Assembly: GCF_023954335.1 (NCBI RefSeq)
Contig: NZ_JAMLIE010000002.1
Span: 558,001-622,000 of the forward strand
DNA from: Aquamicrobium sp.
GTDB lineage: Bacteria > Pseudomonadota > Alphaproteobacteria > Rhizobiales > Rhizobiaceae
Direction: 5' to 3'
DNA length: 64,000 nucleotides
The translations under genes and the position numbers were made by a program. Under the pieces are notes generated by a model. That model was not told where the DNA came from, searched no databases, and saw only the letters and a list, made by a program, of their open reading frames with translations. This document shows positions 1 to 7,633 of the stretch, piece after piece; position 1 is the first letter of the stretch, and each line of letters begins with the position of its first letter.

Positions 1-1
1 C

Positions 2-454
2 TCCATCGCCGCCAATGTGCGCATCAACGCTCTCGAGCACCCGATGGAGCGGGTGACGACGCACAAGATCACCTACCGGCCGAATGAGTATCTCCGCTAT
101 CTCGGCCTCGACCAGGGGTTCCGCGAGCGCCGGCGCGGCAAGCCGGTCGTCATCGGCAACGATGTGTGGATCGGCCACGGCGCGGTGGTGATGCCGGGCG
201 TGACCATCGGCGACGGCGCGGTGGTCGGGGCGAACGCCGTCGTCACCCGCGACGTCGCGCCCTACTCGGTCGTCGCCGGGGTGCCGGCGCGGCGGCTGAA
301 GGAGCGGTTCCCGGCGGAAATCGCCGCGCGGCTCGCCGCGCTCGCCTGGTGGGACTGGCCGGCGGAAAGGCTGGCCGAAGCTGTACCCGACATGCAAACC
401 CTTTCCGTCAAGGATTTCCTGAACAAGTGGGAACAATCGACAGATAAAAATTGA
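2..454 (+). CDS. Hexapeptide-repeat acetyltransferase, phosphonate-cluster type (5' truncated)
   Basis: The reading frame is open from the window edge, so the start lies upstream; an internal GTG at 17 is not a credible start because it would cut the left-handed beta-helix. The visible 150 residues contain the [13 protein letters not shown] segment seen in the transferase-hexapeptide family of phosphonate operons (TIGR03308-like), then typical hexapeptide turns ([31 protein letters not shown]) and the common ending VVAGVPAR. Members are CoA-dependent O- or N-acetyltransferases that form trimers. The C-terminal helical tail ends with FLNKWEQ. The substrate cannot be told from sequence, and the phosphonate link is inferred from family resemblance only, since no phn gene is visible in this window. 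Confidence 0.8.
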   Translation, partial: SIAANVRINALEHPMERVTTHKITYRPNEYLRYLGLDQGFRERRRGKPVVIGNDVWIGHGAVVMPGVTIGDGAVVGANAVVTRDVAPYSVVAGVPARRLKERFPAEIAARLAALAWWDWPAERLAEAVPDMQTLSVKDFLNKWEQSTDKN

Positions 455-619
455 ATTGATTTTTATCCGTTATCCTTTCTTGTTCAGGTTAATTTCCTGA
501 TTACGGGTTGTATTAACGAAATACTTCTATTTCCGGTTGTTTTTCTACCGATCCTGTGGCTTTCTAGTTTCCGGAGATAAACGCAAGAGCGGATGGACCC
601 CAAACCAAGGGAGAGAGTC

Positions 620-931
620 ATGAGGAAGTCCATCCTGTTCGCGGCCGCGGCCGCCCTTTCGTTCGTTGCTTCGCCGGTTCTGGCCGATGGCTGGGGCGGC
701 GGCTACAAGGCGCCGAGCAACTACAACGGCCACAACAACTATTCGAGCGGCCTGGTCAATGTTTCGCCGACGGTGAAGCTCGGCAATATCGGCGTCGGCA
801 ACGGCATCCTCGCCGGCTCGGCCATCGGTTCCGGCAACGGCATCCTGTCCGGCAACAACACCGGCCTCGGCATCCTCGGCACCGGCACCGGGCTGCTGAA
901 CAACGTCGTCGGCAACATCCGCAAGCGGTAA
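620..931 (+). CDS. Small secreted Gly/Asn-rich protein, unknown function
   Basis: A 103-residue protein starting at ATG 620, chosen because GGGAGAGAG lies just upstream at 609-616 and the next residues form a clean signal peptide (MRKS, a hydrophobic Ala/Phe/Leu core, cleavage after VLA before DGW). An earlier in-frame ATG at 593 would add nine charged residues ahead of the signal. The mature part is almost all Gly, Asn, Ser, Leu and Ile, with repeated G-N-G-I-L and L-G-I-L-G units (about residues 50-95), suggesting a low-complexity or beta-strand-repeat surface polypeptide. It ends in a basic RKR. No cysteine is present. It stands alone between two genes. No family was recognised; export is well supported, function unknown. 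Confidence 0.7.
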   Translation: MRKSILFAAAAALSFVASPVLADGWGGGYKAPSNYNGHNNYSSGLVNVSPTVKLGNIGVGNGILAGSAIGSGNGILSGNNTGLGILGTGTGLLNNVVGNIRKR

Positions 932-1060
932 GGCCCGACGCCGGCCGGCGCGGGAAGCCGCCCCCGTCTTTCCGCGCCGATCCGCTCGCATCAGGCCAAC
1001 CGTGCCGCGATCCTCCGGGATCGCGGCCGGCGCCGTTTCGGAACCGGTTTCAGATATATT

Positions 1061-2233
1061 TCAGAGATTGGCCCTGAGGGCGATCTGCGCGTCGATCGCG
1101 CGCCGGCCGATGCCGAGCGGCACCAACACATGGCGGGTGGCGTCCACCCGCAGGACGAGGGCGAGCCGCTCATGCGCCTGCCATGAGGCCTCGCCATAGA
1201 GGCCGCGCCCGGTCTCCCCGCCGCCCAGCCCGATGAAGTCGCGCTCCTGCCTGAAGAAGCCGGCGGCCAGGGTCAGCCTCGGCCCCGCTGCATAGACCGC
1301 CTCGGCCTCGACGCGCCGCAGCCACACCGCGACGGGATCGTCGTTCGAGGCCATGTCGTAGGCGGCCTTGAGCGCGCCGCGCAGGGTCAGCCGCCCGGCC
1401 AGCGGCAGCGCGGCGGTTATCTCGTAGGTCGGACGGGTTTCCCGGAACGCGGCGGTCGGCACGTCGAGCACCGCAAGACCGGCTGCGGCGGCGAGCGTCG
1501 GGCCGTTGTCGAGCTTCAGCGCCGCGTGGGCCCTGATCGCGTAGTCGGCGACGTCGATCTGCGGCAGGAGGCCGACGGCCCGCGCCCGCATCAGCCCCGC
1601 GCCGGCGAACAGGCCGTAGCTGAACGCGCCTTCGGTGCGGGTCAGCGTCGCGGCGGCGCGCAGGCGCTCGCGCAGCGGCTCCAGAGGCTGCGCGGGCAGG
1701 AGGTCGTCCTGAAAGCGCGTGTCGCCCGGCATGTCGCGCGAGGCCGCCGTCTCGACCACCAGCGTCGTGTCGGGGAAGAGCCGTACGCCGGCCTGCAACG
1801 CGGCCGCGGCGACGATCCGGCCCGTGCGCATGCCGATCACCGCGTTGCCCAGCGGCAGTTCGTCGCCTTCCTCGGCGGCGCGCAGGGAAAGGGTGCCGCG
1901 CAGCTCCAGCCGGTCTGACAGGCGGACGGTGGTCTCTACGAGCGCGGAGGCCGTCGCATCGTCCTCGATCGAATAGCGGTCGTAGCGCCTTACCTGAAAC
2001 TCGCCGGCGATCCGCGTCGTGCCGAGTTCGTGCACCAGCGTCTCCTCGAGCGCGCCGCGCAGCTGCGTGTACCAGTCCGGCACCGCCAGCGGCGAGTCGA
2101 GCGCGTTGGTGGTGTGGTGGCGCGACAGCGTCGCGCTCGCCTTGAAGGTGCGCGGGGGGGCGTCGGCGTATGCGGGGACGGATGTGGCGAGCGCCGCTGC
2201 GGTCGCGGCGGCGAGGGCGGTCGGCAGCCTCAT
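1061..2233 (-). CDS. Putative outer-membrane beta-barrel protein
   Basis: A 390-residue protein. The start at 2233 is chosen because it gives a signal peptide (MRLPTALAAATAAALATSVPAYA, written here only as its positions 1-23, cleaved before DAPP); the frame is open further upstream, to 2401, but that part reads as non-coding leader. The mature chain is built of alternating amphipathic strands (for example the stretches around residues 45-70, 120-150 and 330-390) and ends with RANL, without the classical terminal Phe. This fits an outer-membrane barrel of 14-18 strands, but no named family was recognised. Its upstream region carries a perfect FNR/FixK box (2410-2423), so expression under low oxygen is inferred. 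Confidence 0.65.
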   Translation of the reverse strand: MRLPTALAAATAAALATSVPAYADAPPRTFKASATLSRHHTTNALDSPLAVPDWYTQLRGALEETLVHELGTTRIAGEFQVRRYDRYSIEDDATASALVETTVRLSDRLELRGTLSLRAAEEGDELPLGNAVIGMRTGRIVAAAALQAGVRLFPDTTLVVETAASRDMPGDTRFQDDLLPAQPLEPLRERLRAAATLTRTEGAFSYGLFAGAGLMRARAVGLLPQIDVADYAIRAHAALKLDNGPTLAAAAGLAVLDVPTAAFRETRPTYEITAALPLAGRLTLRGALKAAYDMASNDDPVAVWLRRVEAEAVYAAGPRLTLAAGFFRQERDFIGLGGGETGRGLYGEASWQAHERLALVLRVDATRHVLVPLGIGRRAIDAQIALRANL

Positions 2234-2584
2234 GCCCGGCGGTTCGGTCGCGATGCAGGGGAGGTCATGGAGCGCCGCCTTCCCTCGCCGGTGCCCCTTC
2301 CGTCGCGGGGGGTGGTGTAGACGGAAGGGGCCCGGAGTAAACCGCTTGGAGCGGAGGTTACAGGCACCATTGCCTGCACCTGTGAGACTATCGGCTTGCA
2401 CGCAAAAGTTTGATTTAAATCAAGATAAATTTTAAGTTGTAGATAGTTGCGTGACGAAAACCGAGGACGGATGGCAGGATTCGTGCTTTCGGATCAATGC
2501 CTTGTCCGCCGTTCTGGATCACTTCAGAAACGATCCGCCTTCTTGTCTCGGCGCAACTCTGAACGGAAAAGGCTCTACATTGCC
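2234..2584. other. Intergenic leader/promoter region with FNR box
   Basis: This 351-bp stretch between the barrel-protein start and the uvrD stop contains no convincing gene. It holds an AT-rich block (2405-2445) with an FNR/FixK palindrome, a possible -10 GATAGT (minus strand, about 2387-2392), and a small inverted repeat CAGGC-N6-GCCTG near 2361-2376 in what would be the 5' leader of the minus-strand gene. The part next to uvrD (2447-2584) shows nothing I can name and no terminator with a T-run. Confidence 0.5.
2410..2423. promoter_or_regulatory. Perfect FNR/FixK box TTGATTTAAATCAA
   Basis: The sequence matches the CRP/FNR-family consensus TTGAT-N4-ATCAA at all ten defined positions. The only plausible target is the minus-strand barrel gene starting at 2233, about 183 bp from the box centre. 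A weak -10 lies about 17 bp from the box rather than the 22 bp usual for class II activation, so the binding site is more certain than the exact promoter. Confidence 0.7.
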
Positions 2585-5209
2585 CTAGGCGGCGGTGACG
2601 AAGCCGTCGAGGACCCGCTTCTGCCCGGCCTTGTCGAAATCGACGGTCAGCTTGTCGCCGTCGACGGCCGCGACGTTGCCGTTGCCGAACTTCTGGTGGA
2701 ACACCCGGTCGCCGACCTTGAAGGCGGAACCGGCCGGCGCGGACGAGCGGCCGACCACGGTGCCGTCGATGGTGCGGCCCTTGACCGAGGAGCGGCCGGC
2801 GCCGTAGCCGGAATCGACCTCGCCATAGCCGATGAGCTCGACGGCGTGGCCGGAGCGGCTGCCCCAGTTGCGGTCGGTCGCCTCGGTGCGGTTTGCCTGC
2901 GCGCGCTGCCAGCCGGGCGTGGCGTAGGTGTTGGAGAAGGACGAGCCGCGCCCGCCGCCGACGCTGTCGAAGCGCGAGGCGCCGTAAGGGTTCTGGCGGC
3001 CGGCCTGCCGCTCGCCGAAGCCGCCGCCGCCATAGCCCCCATAGGACGAGCCGGTCTCGGCCACCTCGACATGCGCCTCGGGCAGCTCTTCGAGGAAGCG
3101 CGAGGGGATGGTCGATTGCCACAGGCCGTGGATGCGCCTGTTCGAGGTGAACCACAGATGCAGGTTCTTCTTGGCCCGCGTCAGCCCGACATAGGCGAGG
3201 CGGCGCTCTTCCTCCAGTCCGGAGCGGCCGCCCTCGTCGAGCGCGCGCTGGTGCGGGAACAGCCCTTCCTCCCAGCCGGGCAGGAACACGGTGTCGAACT
3301 CCAGCCCCTTGGCCGAATGCAGCGTCATGATCGAGACGGCGTCGAGGTTCTCGTTCTGCTCGGCGTCCATCACCAGCGCGACATGCTCGAGGAAGCCGCG
3401 CAGCGACTCGTACTCGTCCATCGAGCGGATCAGCTCCTTGAGGTTCTCCAGCCGCGTCGGCGCGTCGGGCGCGCGGTCGTTCTTCCACATCTCGGTGTAG
3501 CCGGATTCGTCGAGCATGATCTCGGCGAGCTCGGTGTGCGGCGTGGTGTCGATCATGTCCTGCCAGCGGGCGAACTGCGCCGTTAGCTCGCGTAGCGCCG
3601 CGCGCGGCTTCGGCTTCATCTCGTCGCTCTCGGCGAGCTTCGCCGCCGCTTCCAGCATCGGCACGCCGAGCGCCCGCGCCGTGTCGTGGATCTGGCGCAC
3701 GGCGGCTTCGCCAAGCCCGCGTTTCGGTACGTTGACGATCCGCTCGAAGGCGAGGTCGTCCGCGCCTTGCGCGATGACGCGCAGATAGGCCATGGCGTCG
3801 CGGATCTCGGCCCGCTCGTAGAAGCGCGGGCCGCCGATGACGCGGTAGTTCAGCCCCATGGTGACGAAGCGGTCCTCGAACTCGCGCATCTGGAACGAGG
3901 CGCGCACGAGGATCGCCATGTCGTTCAGCGCGTTCCCGCGGCGCTGGAGCGCCTCGATCTCGTCGCCGACGGCGCGCGCCTCCTCCTCCGAATCCCAGGC
4001 CGCATGAACCTGTACCTTGGGGTCGTCGGGGTCCGGCCGGTCGGTGAACAGCGTCTTGCCCAGCCGCCCCTCATTGTGGGCGATCAGGTGCGAGGCCGCG
4101 CCGAGGATATGGGCGGTCGAGCGGTAGTTGCGCTCCAGCCGGATGACGGTCGCGCCCGGAAAATCCTTCTCGAAGCGCAGGATGTTGTCGACCTCCGCGC
4201 CGCGCCAGCCATAGATCGACTGGTCGTCATCGCCGACACAACAGATGTTTACGCTCACGGCCGAGCGCTCGCTTCGCTCGCTGGCCTCCGCGGGGGCGGG
4301 CGAAACGTCGCCCGGCAGCCGGTCGGCTGCTCGGCCTTCGGCCGGGAGGTTGGCGTTCTGCTTTCTGTCAGGCCGCTGCGCCAGCAGCCTGAGCCACATA
4401 TATTGGGCGGTGTTGGTGTCCTGGTATTCGTCCACCAGTATGTATCTGAATTTCCGGTGATATTCCTTCAGCACGTCCGGGTGCCTGCGGAAGATGCGGA
4501 TCGGGTGGAGGAGGAGGTCGCCGAAGTCGCACGCGTTCAGCGTCGTCAGCCGGTCCTGATAGGCGCGGTAGAGCTCGCGGCCCTTGCCGCCGGCGAAGGC
4601 GCGCGCGTCGCCCTCGGCGATCTCCTCGGGGGCGAGGCCCTTGTTCTTCCAGCCGTCGATCATCTGGGCGAACTGGCGCGCCGGCCAGCGCTTGTCGTCC
4701 AGACCCTCGGCCTGGATCAGCTGCTTGATGAGGCGGATCTGGTCGTCGGTGTCGAGGATGGTGAAGTCGGAGCGCAGGCCGGCGAGCTCGGCATGGCGGC
4801 GCAGCAGCTTCACCCCGATCGAATGGAAGGTGCCGAGCCACGGCATGCCCTCGACCGCCTCGCCGACCAGCACGCCGATGCGGTGCTTCATCTCGCGCGC
4901 GGCCTTGTTGGTGAAGGTGACGGCGAGGATCTGCGAGGGAAAGGCGAGGCCGAGGCGCAATATGTGGGCGATGCGGGTGGTCAGCACCCGCGTCTTGCCG
5001 GTGCCGGCGCCGGCCAGCACCAGCACGGGTCCCTCCGTCGTCTCCACCGCCAGCCGCTGCTCCGCGTTCAGCCCCGCGAGGTAATCGGGCGCGGCGCGGC
5101 CCGCCCCGCGCGCGGCCATGGCGCGCGCGGCCAGCCCGCCGCCCTCGCGGCGCGGCGCGTCCTGCGGCCCCTCGTCGAAGAAGGGGATATCGTCGGGAAA
5201 ACCGGCCAT
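2585..5209 (-). CDS. uvrD: ATP-dependent DNA helicase UvrD/PcrA
   Basis: An 874-residue superfamily 1A 3'-5' helicase for nucleotide excision and mismatch repair and for removing RecA or stalled polymerase. Visible motifs: Q-motif GLNAEQRLAV (46-55), Walker A AGAGTGKT (66-73), motif II VDEYQDTN, motif III VGDDDQSIYGWRG, motif IV RLERNYRS, motif V TLHSAKGLEF and motif VI RRLAYVGLTRAKK. A Gly/Ser/Tyr-rich linker follows, then a C-terminal Tudor-like segment (GDRVFHQKFGNG..DF) that in PcrA binds RNA polymerase. Residues 288-319 form an Ala/Glu/Arg-rich insertion just before motif III that looks like a translated palindromic element. No LexA box was seen upstream of 5209. The stop codon is TAG. 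Confidence 0.95.
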   Translation of the reverse strand: MAGFPDDIPFFDEGPQDAPRREGGGLAARAMAARGAGRAAPDYLAGLNAEQRLAVETTEGPVLVLAGAGTGKTRVLTTRIAHILRLGLAFPSQILAVTFTNKAAREMKHRIGVLVGEAVEGMPWLGTFHSIGVKLLRRHAELAGLRSDFTILDTDDQIRLIKQLIQAEGLDDKRWPARQFAQMIDGWKNKGLAPEEIAEGDARAFAGGKGRELYRAYQDRLTTLNACDFGDLLLHPIRIFRRHPDVLKEYHRKFRYILVDEYQDTNTAQYMWLRLLAQRPDRKQNANLPAEGRAADRLPGDVSPAPAEASERSERSAVSVNICCVGDDDQSIYGWRGAEVDNILRFEKDFPGATVIRLERNYRSTAHILGAASHLIAHNEGRLGKTLFTDRPDPDDPKVQVHAAWDSEEEARAVGDEIEALQRRGNALNDMAILVRASFQMREFEDRFVTMGLNYRVIGGPRFYERAEIRDAMAYLRVIAQGADDLAFERIVNVPKRGLGEAAVRQIHDTARALGVPMLEAAAKLAESDEMKPKPRAALRELTAQFARWQDMIDTTPHTELAEIMLDESGYTEMWKNDRAPDAPTRLENLKELIRSMDEYESLRGFLEHVALVMDAEQNENLDAVSIMTLHSAKGLEFDTVFLPGWEEGLFPHQRALDEGGRSGLEEERRLAYVGLTRAKKNLHLWFTSNRRIHGLWQSTIPSRFLEELPEAHVEVAETGSSYGGYGGGGFGERQAGRQNPYGASRFDSVGGGRGSSFSNTYATPGWQRAQANRTEATDRNWGSRSGHAVELIGYGEVDSGYGAGRSSVKGRTIDGTVVGRSSAPAGSAFKVGDRVFHQKFGNGNVAAVDGDKLTVDFDKAGQKRVLDGFVTAA
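4253..4348. repeat. In-frame palindromic insertion inside uvrD
   Basis: Ninety-six bases, an exact multiple of three, separate the family-typical NAN and VNICCVGDDDQ segments of UvrD. The block is dense in inverted repeats: CGAGCGCTCG at 4262-4271, GGGCG-N5-CGCCC in the middle, and GGCC-TTC-GGCC near the far end. The encoded peptide is low-complexity with an ASERSERS core. This resembles protein-embedded palindromic elements of the Rickettsia RPE kind; the boundaries are inferred from where UvrD homology is expected to resume. Confidence 0.6.
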
Positions 5210-5269
5210 CTCATCTGGATGTAGTGATTCGGCACCGAAAGACCAGAAGCGAGGGCCGATCGGAGACGT

Positions 5270-5767
5270 TCAGCCGGCCTTGCGCGCGATGCCGACGGCG
5301 CGTCCGGCCCGCTCCGGGCGCGGCAGGGCGGCGTGGACCGCGTGCATCTCCTCGATCTTCGCCAGCACGTCCGGCGCGAAGGGAACGACCTTCGGCCCGT
5401 TCATGTCGACATGCAGCGTCAGCGATTCGGCCGTGGCCGCGAGCCAGCCGTCCTCGTGGCGCATTTCCTGGGAGACGTGGATGCGCTTCTCGTCATGGTC
5501 GAGGATGTGGAAATTGCACTGGACGGTGTGGCCGAGATGCAGTTCGCGCAGGTAGCAGATGTGGACCTCGGCGGTGTAGGTGGTCAGCCTGCGGGTCTGC
5601 GCGTAGTCGAACCCCATGCCGAGCGCCTCGAAGGCGTCGTCGATGCTGCGGTCGAACAGCACGTTGTAATAGGCCATGTTGAGGTGGCCGTTATAGTCGA
5701 TCCAGCCCTTCTCGACCGCCCGCGGGTTAGAAAGAAACGGGGCGGGGTGGGATGTCGATCGGGGCAT
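5270..5767 (-). CDS. Hot-dog fold acyl-CoA thioesterase (4HBT family)
   Basis: A 165-residue single-domain thioesterase of the YbgC/4-hydroxybenzoyl-CoA type. The signature DYNGHLNMAYYNVLFD (residues 24-39) carries the general-base Asp and the His/Asn that bind the thioester, followed by the YTAEVHICYLREL strand and the FHILDHDEKRIHV strand. Start ATG 5767 agrees with the family length. It lies 60 bp from uvrD on the same strand and is divergent from a D-lactate-type dehydrogenase across a 159-bp region holding two tandem palindromes, so both may answer to one regulator. The acyl substrate is not predictable. Related domains occur in carnitine-dehydrogenase and betaine pathways, but no such gene is next to it. 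Confidence 0.85.
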   Translation of the reverse strand: MPRSTSHPAPFLSNPRAVEKGWIDYNGHLNMAYYNVLFDRSIDDAFEALGMGFDYAQTRRLTTYTAEVHICYLRELHLGHTVQCNFHILDHDEKRIHVSQEMRHEDGWLAATAESLTLHVDMNGPKVVPFAPDVLAKIEEMHAVHAALPRPERAGRAVGIARKAG

Positions 5768-5782
5768 TGCTGGCCTCCCTCC

Positions 5783-5838
5783 TTGTCGCGGCTCGCCGCG
5801 CTGGACAAACTTTGTCGCGGCCCGCCGCGCTGGACAAA
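5783..5838. promoter_or_regulatory. Two tandem 27-bp imperfect palindromes, operator-like
   Basis: The 27-bp unit TTGTC-GCGGC-Y-CGCCGC-GCT-GGACAAA occurs at 5783-5809 and again at 5812-5838, differing at one base (T/C) and spaced 29 bp apart. Each unit has outer arms TTGTC/GACAA and inner arms GCGGC/GCCGC. Lying midway between two divergent genes (starts 5767 and 5927), the pair looks like a cooperative repressor site, although a short repeat element duplicated in tandem cannot be excluded. Confidence 0.5.
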
Positions 5839-5926
5839 ACGGCCGCCATCTGCACATTTCTTCCCATCGCGGATAAAAGAAAGGGCGGATGCGTACAAGC
5901 CGCCTTTGCCCGAACGGGAGGGACGG

Positions 5927-7339
5927 ATGGCGCTGGCCGATCTTCGCACACTGGAAAGAAACGAGGACGGCATCGCCACGGTGCTCGGCATCCTGGCGCA
6001 GCGTTTCGGCGAGCGGTTCCAGACCGGGCAGGCGATCCGCACCCAGCACAGCCACACCACCACCTATCTGCCGTCGCAGGCGCCGGACGGGGTCGTCTTC
6101 GTGCGCTCGACCGAGGAGGTGCAGGACGTGGTGCGCGCCTGCGCCGCGCACCGGGTCCCGGTCATCCCCTTCGGCACCGGCACCTCGCTGGAAGGCCACA
6201 TCAACGCGCCGGGCGGCGGCATCTCGATCGACCTTTCCGGCATGGACCGGATTCTCGCCGTCCACGCCGAGGACCTCGACGTCACCGTCGAGGCCGGCGT
6301 CACCCGGCAGGATCTGAACACGTATCTGCGCGACACGGGCCTGTTCTTCCCCATCGACCCCGGCGCAAACGCCAGCCTCGGCGGCATGGCCTCGACGCGG
6401 GCCTCCGGCACCAACGCCGTGCGCTACGGCACCATGCGCGAGAACGTGTTGTCGGTGAAGGCGGTGATGCCGGACGGCAGCATCGTGACGACCGCAAAGC
6501 GGGCGCGAAAGTCCTCGGCCGGCTACGATCTGACGCGGCTTCTCGTCGGCGCGGAAGGCACGCTCGGCGTCATAACCGAGCTGACGGTCAAGCTCTACGG
6601 CATCCCGCAGGCGATCTCCGGCGGCGTGTGCCCGTTCCCGGATGTCGATTCGGCCTGCGAGGCGGTGATCGAGACGGTGCAGATGGGCGTGCCGGTGGCG
6701 CGCATCGAGCTGATCAACGCGCTCGGCATGCGCGCCTTCAACAACTACGCCAAGCTCGGCTTCGCCGAGACGCCCTGCCTGTTCGTCGAGTTCCACGGCA
6801 CCGATGCGGGGGTCGCAGAACAGGCGGAGACCTTCGGCGAGATCGCGGCCGGCTATGGCGGCGGGCCGTTCCGGTGGACGGCCGACGCCGAGGAGCGCAC
6901 CAGGCTGTGGAAGGCGCGCCACGACGCCTACTGGGCCGGCATGACGCTGCGCCCCGGCGCGCGCGCGCTTTCGACCGATGTCTGTGTGCCGATCTCGCGG
7001 CTCGCCGAATGCATCGTCGAGACCGAGGCCGACATTGCCGAATCCGGCCTCGTCGCGCCCATCGTCGGCCATGTTGGCGACGGCAATTTCCACGTGCTGG
7101 CGCTGATGGACATGGACGACGCCCGCGAGATCGAGGCCGTCGAGGCGTTCGTTGCCCGGCTCAACATGCGCGCCATCGCCATGGACGGCACCTGCACCGG
7201 CGAGCACGGCGTCGGCCAGGGCAAGATCGCCTTCCTGCCGTACGAGCTCGGCGCCGGCGTCGAGGTGATGCGCGCGATCAAGCAGGCGATCGACCCCGAC
7301 AACATCATGAACCCCGGCAAGGTGCTGCCGGCGCGGTGA
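5927..7339 (+). CDS. FAD-binding D-lactate dehydrogenase (cytochrome) / glycolate-oxidase-subunit-D family
   Basis: A 470-residue flavoprotein. The N-terminal half is a PCMH-type FAD domain (VIPFGTGTSLEGH about 86-98; PGANASLGGMASTRASGTNAVRYGTM about 145-170; DLTRLLVGAEGTLG), and the C-terminal half is the FAD-linked oxidase domain with GHVGDGNFH and the hallmark GEHGVGQGK near the end. The size and motifs match Dld2-type D-lactate dehydrogenases that pass electrons to cytochrome c or quinone; GlcD and D-2-hydroxyglutarate dehydrogenases are close alternatives. ATG 5927 is preceded by GGGAGGGA. No glcE/glcF partner follows, which favours a stand-alone dehydrogenase. The divergent thioesterase shares its promoter region. 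Confidence 0.88.
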   Translation: MALADLRTLERNEDGIATVLGILAQRFGERFQTGQAIRTQHSHTTTYLPSQAPDGVVFVRSTEEVQDVVRACAAHRVPVIPFGTGTSLEGHINAPGGGISIDLSGMDRILAVHAEDLDVTVEAGVTRQDLNTYLRDTGLFFPIDPGANASLGGMASTRASGTNAVRYGTMRENVLSVKAVMPDGSIVTTAKRARKSSAGYDLTRLLVGAEGTLGVITELTVKLYGIPQAISGGVCPFPDVDSACEAVIETVQMGVPVARIELINALGMRAFNNYAKLGFAETPCLFVEFHGTDAGVAEQAETFGEIAAGYGGGPFRWTADAEERTRLWKARHDAYWAGMTLRPGARALSTDVCVPISRLAECIVETEADIAESGLVAPIVGHVGDGNFHVLALMDMDDAREIEAVEAFVARLNMRAIAMDGTCTGEHGVGQGKIAFLPYELGAGVEVMRAIKQAIDPDNIMNPGKVLPAR

Positions 7340-7390
7340 ACGGTGCAAGCGCAGAGGCGTTGGAGCGGTATGCTCGTTCTTGAGCGTCCA

Positions 7391-7521
7391 CGCTGCCCCT
7401 CATCCGCCCTTCGGGCACCTTCTCCCCGTGAACGGGGAGAAGGGGAAACGGCGGCGTTGCGGCAGTCTCTCCTCTCCCCGTTCACGGGGAGAGGATGCCG
7501 GCAGGCAGGTGAGGGGCAGCG
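7391..7521. repeat. RIME-like intergenic mosaic element, copy 1
   Basis: A 131-bp element bounded by perfect 12-bp terminal inverted repeats (CGCTGCCCCTCA at 7391-7402 and TGAGGGGCAGCG at 7510-7521). Inside are CGCCCTTCGGGC and two copies of the palindrome CTCCCCGT-N2-ACGGGGAG (7422-7439, 7474-7491). It matches the style of rhizobial intergenic mosaic elements. A second copy follows the next gene at 11687-11856. Confidence 0.85.
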
Positions 7522-7633
7522 CCGGCCTCCCATCCATTGAAATGCCCCCACCGGCCTTCCTCGTTTGCCTCTTTCCCGACAACGTGCTGAAGTTATCCTT
7601 CGACGTTCCAAGGAAGAATCGGCGGGAGAGAGT

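Noticed and set aside
456..469. FNR-like site TTGAT-TTTT-ATCCG upstream of the small secreted protein
   Set aside because: Only eight of ten consensus bases match and the distance to the start is about 155 bp; too weak to list as a feature.
2447..3586. 379-codon plus-strand frame opposite uvrD, starting just after the FNR box
   Set aside because: Tempting as an FNR target, but its product has no recognisable feature and most of it mirrors conserved uvrD codons.
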